Below are positions 60,950 through 64,000 of a stretch of 64,000 bases of DNA, one piece after another; the first letter of the stretch is position 1, and each line of letters starts with the position of its first letter. The notes below the pieces were generated by a model. It did no database searches and was not told the origin of the DNA. It saw nothing but the letters and a program-made list of their open reading frames with translations. Both the position numbers and the translations under genes were made by a program. The DNA is from Flavobacterium endophyticum (GTDB taxonomy: Bacteria > Bacteroidota > Bacteroidia > Flavobacteriales > Flavobacteriaceae): contig NZ_RBLC01000006.1 in the NCBI RefSeq assembly GCF_003634455.1, positions 1-64,000 of the forward strand. Reading direction: 5' to 3'.

Positions 60950-61495
60950 ATGGACAAAACGTATAAAACACCAAAATCTTCCCGAATCACAATTTCTGAA
61001 CTGATGCTGCCGTCGCATTCCAATTTTAGCGGCAAAATCCACGGAGGCTACATTCTGTCTTTGATGGACCAGATCGCCTTTGCCTGTGCTTCTAAATTTT
61101 CGGGTTCCTATTGTGTCACGGCTTCGGTTGATACGGTCGATTTCCTAAATCCGATCGAGATTGGAGAATTGGTTACGCTAAAAGCATCTGTAAATTACGT
61201 CGGCAACAGTTCCATGGTAATTGGCATTCGCGTCACAGCCGAAAATATACAAACTCAAAAAGTAAAACATTGCAATTCCTCCTACTTTACGATGGTTGCC
61301 AAAGACGATTCGGGCAAAAATGTTTCCGTTCCAAGATTAACATTGACTACTGTCGAGGAAGTACGTCGTTTTTGCGATGCTATGAGACGAATCAAGGCGA
61401 AAAAAGAGCATAAAGAACAAGAACATTTATTTGACCATACCTCAACTGAAGCCTTGCAGGACATCAAAAACATGGACATCCGAATCCATTTATAA
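60950..61495 (+). CDS. Acyl-CoA thioesterase, hotdog fold
   Basis: 181 residues. Motif HSNFSGKIHGGYILSLMDQIA is the catalytic helix region of YciA/cytosolic long-chain acyl-CoA hydrolases; VTASVDTVDFLNPIEIGE follows. Cleaves acyl-CoA to free acid and CoA. Downstream of rmuC by 23 bp. Confidence 0.9.
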   Translation: MDKTYKTPKSSRITISELMLPSHSNFSGKIHGGYILSLMDQIAFACASKFSGSYCVTASVDTVDFLNPIEIGELVTLKASVNYVGNSSMVIGIRVTAENIQTQKVKHCNSSYFTMVAKDDSGKNVSVPRLTLTTVEEVRRFCDAMRRIKAKKEHKEQEHLFDHTSTEALQDIKNMDIRIHL

Positions 61496-61567
61496 ACACA
61501 ACTAAACAATTTAGTAATAGCCCTCTAACTTTTTTGTTATAAAATCATTTTCTTTTTAGTTTTATTA

Positions 61568-61575
61568 TATATTTG
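61568..61575 (+). promoter_or_regulatory. -7 element of the diheme lipoprotein gene
   Basis: TATATTTG 35 bp before the ATG at 61611; no clear TTG at -33. Confidence 0.5.
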
Positions 61576-61610
61576 CCATATTTATTCCTAATTTTTTGAT
61601 GGTAAATCTT

Positions 61611-62717
61611 ATGAAACACAACTATTTTTTAAAGAAATCATTACTATTACTACTTTTCTTTACCATTTTATCATGCGGGTCAGACAACGACTATGTTCCC
61701 GTACCAGAACCCGTTTCTCCAGTTACAGTTGATTTGGCAGCAGTTCCTTACGCCAAATTATCTGATTACAAATTTTTTGAAGGCGATATGAAAGAACACA
61801 TACCCTCTTTAAATGTAATTCCTTACGAGCCAGCAAGTCAGCTTTTTACCGATTACGCCAAAAAGAAGCGATTCATATGGATGCCTGAAAATGTAAAAGC
61901 GACTTATACTGCCGACGGAAAGATTTTAAACTTTCCGGTAGGAACTGTTCTAATAAAAACATTCTATTATTCTACGATACAGCCAGGAAACACGACAAAG
62001 ATGATCGAAACCCGATTGATGATTCGTAAAGCTGATGGATGGAAATTTTACGAATATGTGTGGAATGACGAACAGACAGAAGCGAACCTGATCGTAAACG
62101 ATGACTTTATAAACGGCAGCACCAAAACAATTACCTTCAAGAAACCAAACGACGAGGTAATTACAGCCGAGTATAGAATTCCGTCAGAATCAGAATGTCT
62201 CGCCTGTCACAAGATAAATGAGATTGCGACTCCGATCGGTGTCAAACCTCAGAATTTAAATATCAATTATGCATATAGAGAAGGAAACAAGAACCAATTG
62301 CAGAAATTGCTAGAACAAGGCTATCTGGAAAGCTATCCTTCTACTATTGCCACAACAGTTAATTACAACGACACCTCACAATCTTTAGATTTAAGAATGC
62401 GTTCCTACTTGGATGCTAACTGTGCGCATTGCCATCAAGACCAAGGACGCTGTGATTATCGCGCCATACGTTTTGCTTTCAGTGAAACTTCAAATCCAAC
62501 CAACCTAGGTATTTGTATTGACGCCGATGAGATCGTAAGCCCTACGTTGCAAAAAATTGTCTTGCCGTCCAATTTCAGCAAATCGATACTGCATTATCGA
62601 TTGCGAACTAATGACGAGAGCGAAAGAATGCCGCTATTAGGAAGAACGATTACTCACGATGAAGGAATAGCGCTAGTAGAGCAATGGATTAGCTCATTAA
62701 CGCAAACTTGCAACTAA
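61611..62717 (+). CDS. Diheme cytochrome c-like lipoprotein
   Basis: 368 residues; signal ending TILSC, then GSDNDY (acidic). Two CxxCH heme-attachment motifs: ECLACHK (about residue 199) and NCAHCHQ (about residue 269). The rest resembles Bacteroidota SO_0930-like proteins of unknown role. It is 47 bp upstream of an FG-GAP protein gene in the same direction. In-frame ATG at 61599 also possible. Confidence 0.8.
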   Translation: MKHNYFLKKSLLLLLFFTILSCGSDNDYVPVPEPVSPVTVDLAAVPYAKLSDYKFFEGDMKEHIPSLNVIPYEPASQLFTDYAKKKRFIWMPENVKATYTADGKILNFPVGTVLIKTFYYSTIQPGNTTKMIETRLMIRKADGWKFYEYVWNDEQTEANLIVNDDFINGSTKTITFKKPNDEVITAEYRIPSESECLACHKINEIATPIGVKPQNLNINYAYREGNKNQLQKLLEQGYLESYPSTIATTVNYNDTSQSLDLRMRSYLDANCAHCHQDQGRCDYRAIRFAFSETSNPTNLGICIDADEIVSPTLQKIVLPSNFSKSILHYRLRTNDESERMPLLGRTITHDEGIALVEQWISSLTQTCN

Positions 62718-62764
62718 ATCCAATAAAACAGCTTAACAACAACCAACTAAAAACTATAGTCATT

Positions 62765-64000
62765 ATGAAAAAAACTTTATTTTTCTTTAGCCTATTTTTT
62801 TGCTTTTCAATCGCAATGGCCCAAAGCAATTGCGATACTGCATTAAATATTACGCTTAACTCCATCAACACAGCTCCTTCGTATGCTGCTGAAAACGGAA
62901 CCGCACCGAGCAACTTGTGCGGACTTAATAATGGTCCCGGCACAAAAGGCAAATGGTATAAATATACTGCCACACAAAACATCAATGTGACCGTATCTAC
63001 GCTTTTGCCTCAGAATCCTAATACCGACACCAGGGTAATTGTATATAGCGGATCTTGCACCAATTTAGTATGTATAGGTTCTAACGATGATTATGATGGC
63101 AGCCAAGCTTCACAACTTAGCTTTGCGGCTACTGCAGGCACAACCTACATCATTGCGTTTGATAACAAATACAGTAGCAATGGCTTTGATTTCTCTTTTA
63201 CGCAAACAGCCTCTCCAGGTGTAGACCGATTGTCATTCACATCGCGTCCGGTTGCGGGAATAGCTGGACAACATAACAATTGTATCGTAGATATGAATGG
63301 CGACTACTTAGACGACATTGTTTCAGCAATCAACAATACACAATTAGCCATTAGCTATCAACAAGTTGGTGGTACATTTACGACTACGACATTCACTATA
63401 GCAAATACATCAGTTCAACCAACCTGGAGCATCGCAGCAGGCGATTATGACAACAACGGATACAATGACCTGATCTATGGCTCAGGCAGCGGAGTCGTGT
63501 TTTTAAAAGCCAATTCAGACGGTTCGGCTTACAGTACCTTTAGAAAACCTGAAAACTACTTGACACAGCGTACCAATTTTGTAGACATCAATAACGATGG
63601 CAAGCTAGATGCTTTTGTATGTGATGATAACTCTCCAAATCGATATTATTTTAACGATGGCTTGGGCAATATTGGAAACCAAACTCAAGGCGGTCTGGGA
63701 ATTTTCCCGACTGGAGGAAATTATGCCTCAAACTGGTTTGATTATGATAACGATGGCGATATCGACATGCATATGTCAAAATGCGGGCAAGGAGGCTCTG
63801 GTGTCGGCGGAAACATCGATGAAATGTATAGAAACAATGGCAACGGAACATTTACCAATGTAGCCGCAACAGCAAATTTGGCAGCGCCAGAGCAAAGCTG
63901 GTCGTCAGCGGTTGGAGATTTCAACAATGATGGATGGATGGATATCATCTTAGGCGTAAATGCAACCTCTGACGGTAATACAAATGTAATGAGAAACAAT
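62765..64000 (+). CDS. FG-GAP/VCBS-repeat surface protein, 3' end beyond the window
   Basis: Open from the ATG at 62765 to the right edge (412 codons, no stop). Signal peptide (to FSIAMAQS), a PPC-like beta domain (about 20-150), then FG-GAP-type repeats with calcium loops (DYDNNGYNDLIYG, DINNDGKLDAF, DYDNDGDIDMH, DFNNDGWMDIIL). A T9SS sorting domain is expected past the edge but not seen. It follows the diheme lipoprotein gene by 47 bp. Confidence 0.85.
   Translation, partial: MKKTLFFFSLFFCFSIAMAQSNCDTALNITLNSINTAPSYAAENGTAPSNLCGLNNGPGTKGKWYKYTATQNINVTVSTLLPQNPNTDTRVIVYSGSCTNLVCIGSNDDYDGSQASQLSFAATAGTTYIIAFDNKYSSNGFDFSFTQTASPGVDRLSFTSRPVAGIAGQHNNCIVDMNGDYLDDIVSAINNTQLAISYQQVGGTFTTTTFTIANTSVQPTWSIAAGDYDNNGYNDLIYGSGSGVVFLKANSDGSAYSTFRKPENYLTQRTNFVDINNDGKLDAFVCDDNSPNRYYFNDGLGNIGNQTQGGLGIFPTGGNYASNWFDYDNDGDIDMHMSKCGQGGSGVGGNIDEMYRNNGNGTFTNVAATANLAAPEQSWSSAVGDFNNDGWMDIILGVNATSDGNTNVMRNN

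Overview
The window is chromosomal DNA from a member of the Bacteroidota, most likely Flavobacterium or a close relative. The evidence is: promoters of the TTG-N19/20-TAnnTTTG type, several proteins ending in a type IX secretion (T9SS) type A sorting domain, lipoproteins with acidic residues after the lipobox Cys, a transketolase split into two genes, a zeaxanthin-type crt cluster, DUF4252/DUF4421/DUF5074 family proteins, and near absence of Shine-Dalgarno sequences. No prophage, insertion sequence or CRISPR array was seen.

Layout. 1-480: four tandem leftward stable-RNA promoters and a boxA-like leader, probably feeding an rRNA operon beyond the left edge. 731-4192: thrS-infC-rpmI-rplT translation cluster, with infC apparently starting at AUA. 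4.2-6.6 kb: Crp/Fnr regulator, AhpD-like protein, SDR oxidoreductase and AraC regulator. 6.7-8.25 kb: an ECF sigma locus with two small membrane proteins, a 50-residue Cys/His-rich secreted peptide and two copies of one candidate ECF promoter. 8.35-8.82 kb: a degenerate tandem repeat. 9.0-14.3 kb: divergent cyanophycin locus (cphB-iaaA-GNAT leftward, cphA rightward). 14.3-30.3 kb: a T9SS protein, glutaminase, dnaB, accA, the tgt-lptG-DMT operon, a zinc-metalloprotease/TPR fusion, transketolase, an FKBP lipoprotein, an S4 protein, a phosphoribosyltransferase and aroK. 30.4-30.8 kb: two tRNA-Lys and a tRNA-Leu. 31-34 kb: envelope proteins and an ArsR/MFS pair. 34.3 kb: a probable SusD remnant. 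34.5-38.3 kb: a CarH-like B12 photoreceptor regulator with crtI-crtB-crtZ. 38.3-40.9 kb: an ECF sigma/anti-sigma operon with three DUF4252 proteins. 41-42.4 kb: S41 peptidase. 42.5-47.9 kb: cobalamin-riboswitch-controlled btuB operon with two BtuG-like beta-propellers. 48.8-49.15 kb: a 21/84-bp higher-order tandem repeat. 49.2-52.2 kb: btuFCD-like ABC importer. 52.3-64 kb: methyltransferases, a pseudouridine synthase, YceI, a GEVED/T9SS protein, rmuC, a thioesterase, a diheme lipoprotein and the 5' part of an FG-GAP protein cut by the right edge.

How it fits together. The strongest theme is vitamin B12. A riboswitch controls surface capture (BtuB plus propeller proteins), an ABC importer completes uptake, and a MerR-type regulator with the complete CarH signature Wx9EH and a cobalamin-type ExHxxG motif sits in front of the carotenoid genes. 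The regulator and crtI promoters each carry the same 11-bp palindrome at the same place over the -7 element, which looks like its operator. A second theme is amide nitrogen: cyanophycin synthesis and breakdown lie next to glutaminase. The third is envelope stress or sensing: two unrelated ECF sigma loci, one with a duplicated promoter motif and one driving tandem DUF4252 proteins.

All functional calls rest on reading motifs and family resemblance by eye; no database search was run.
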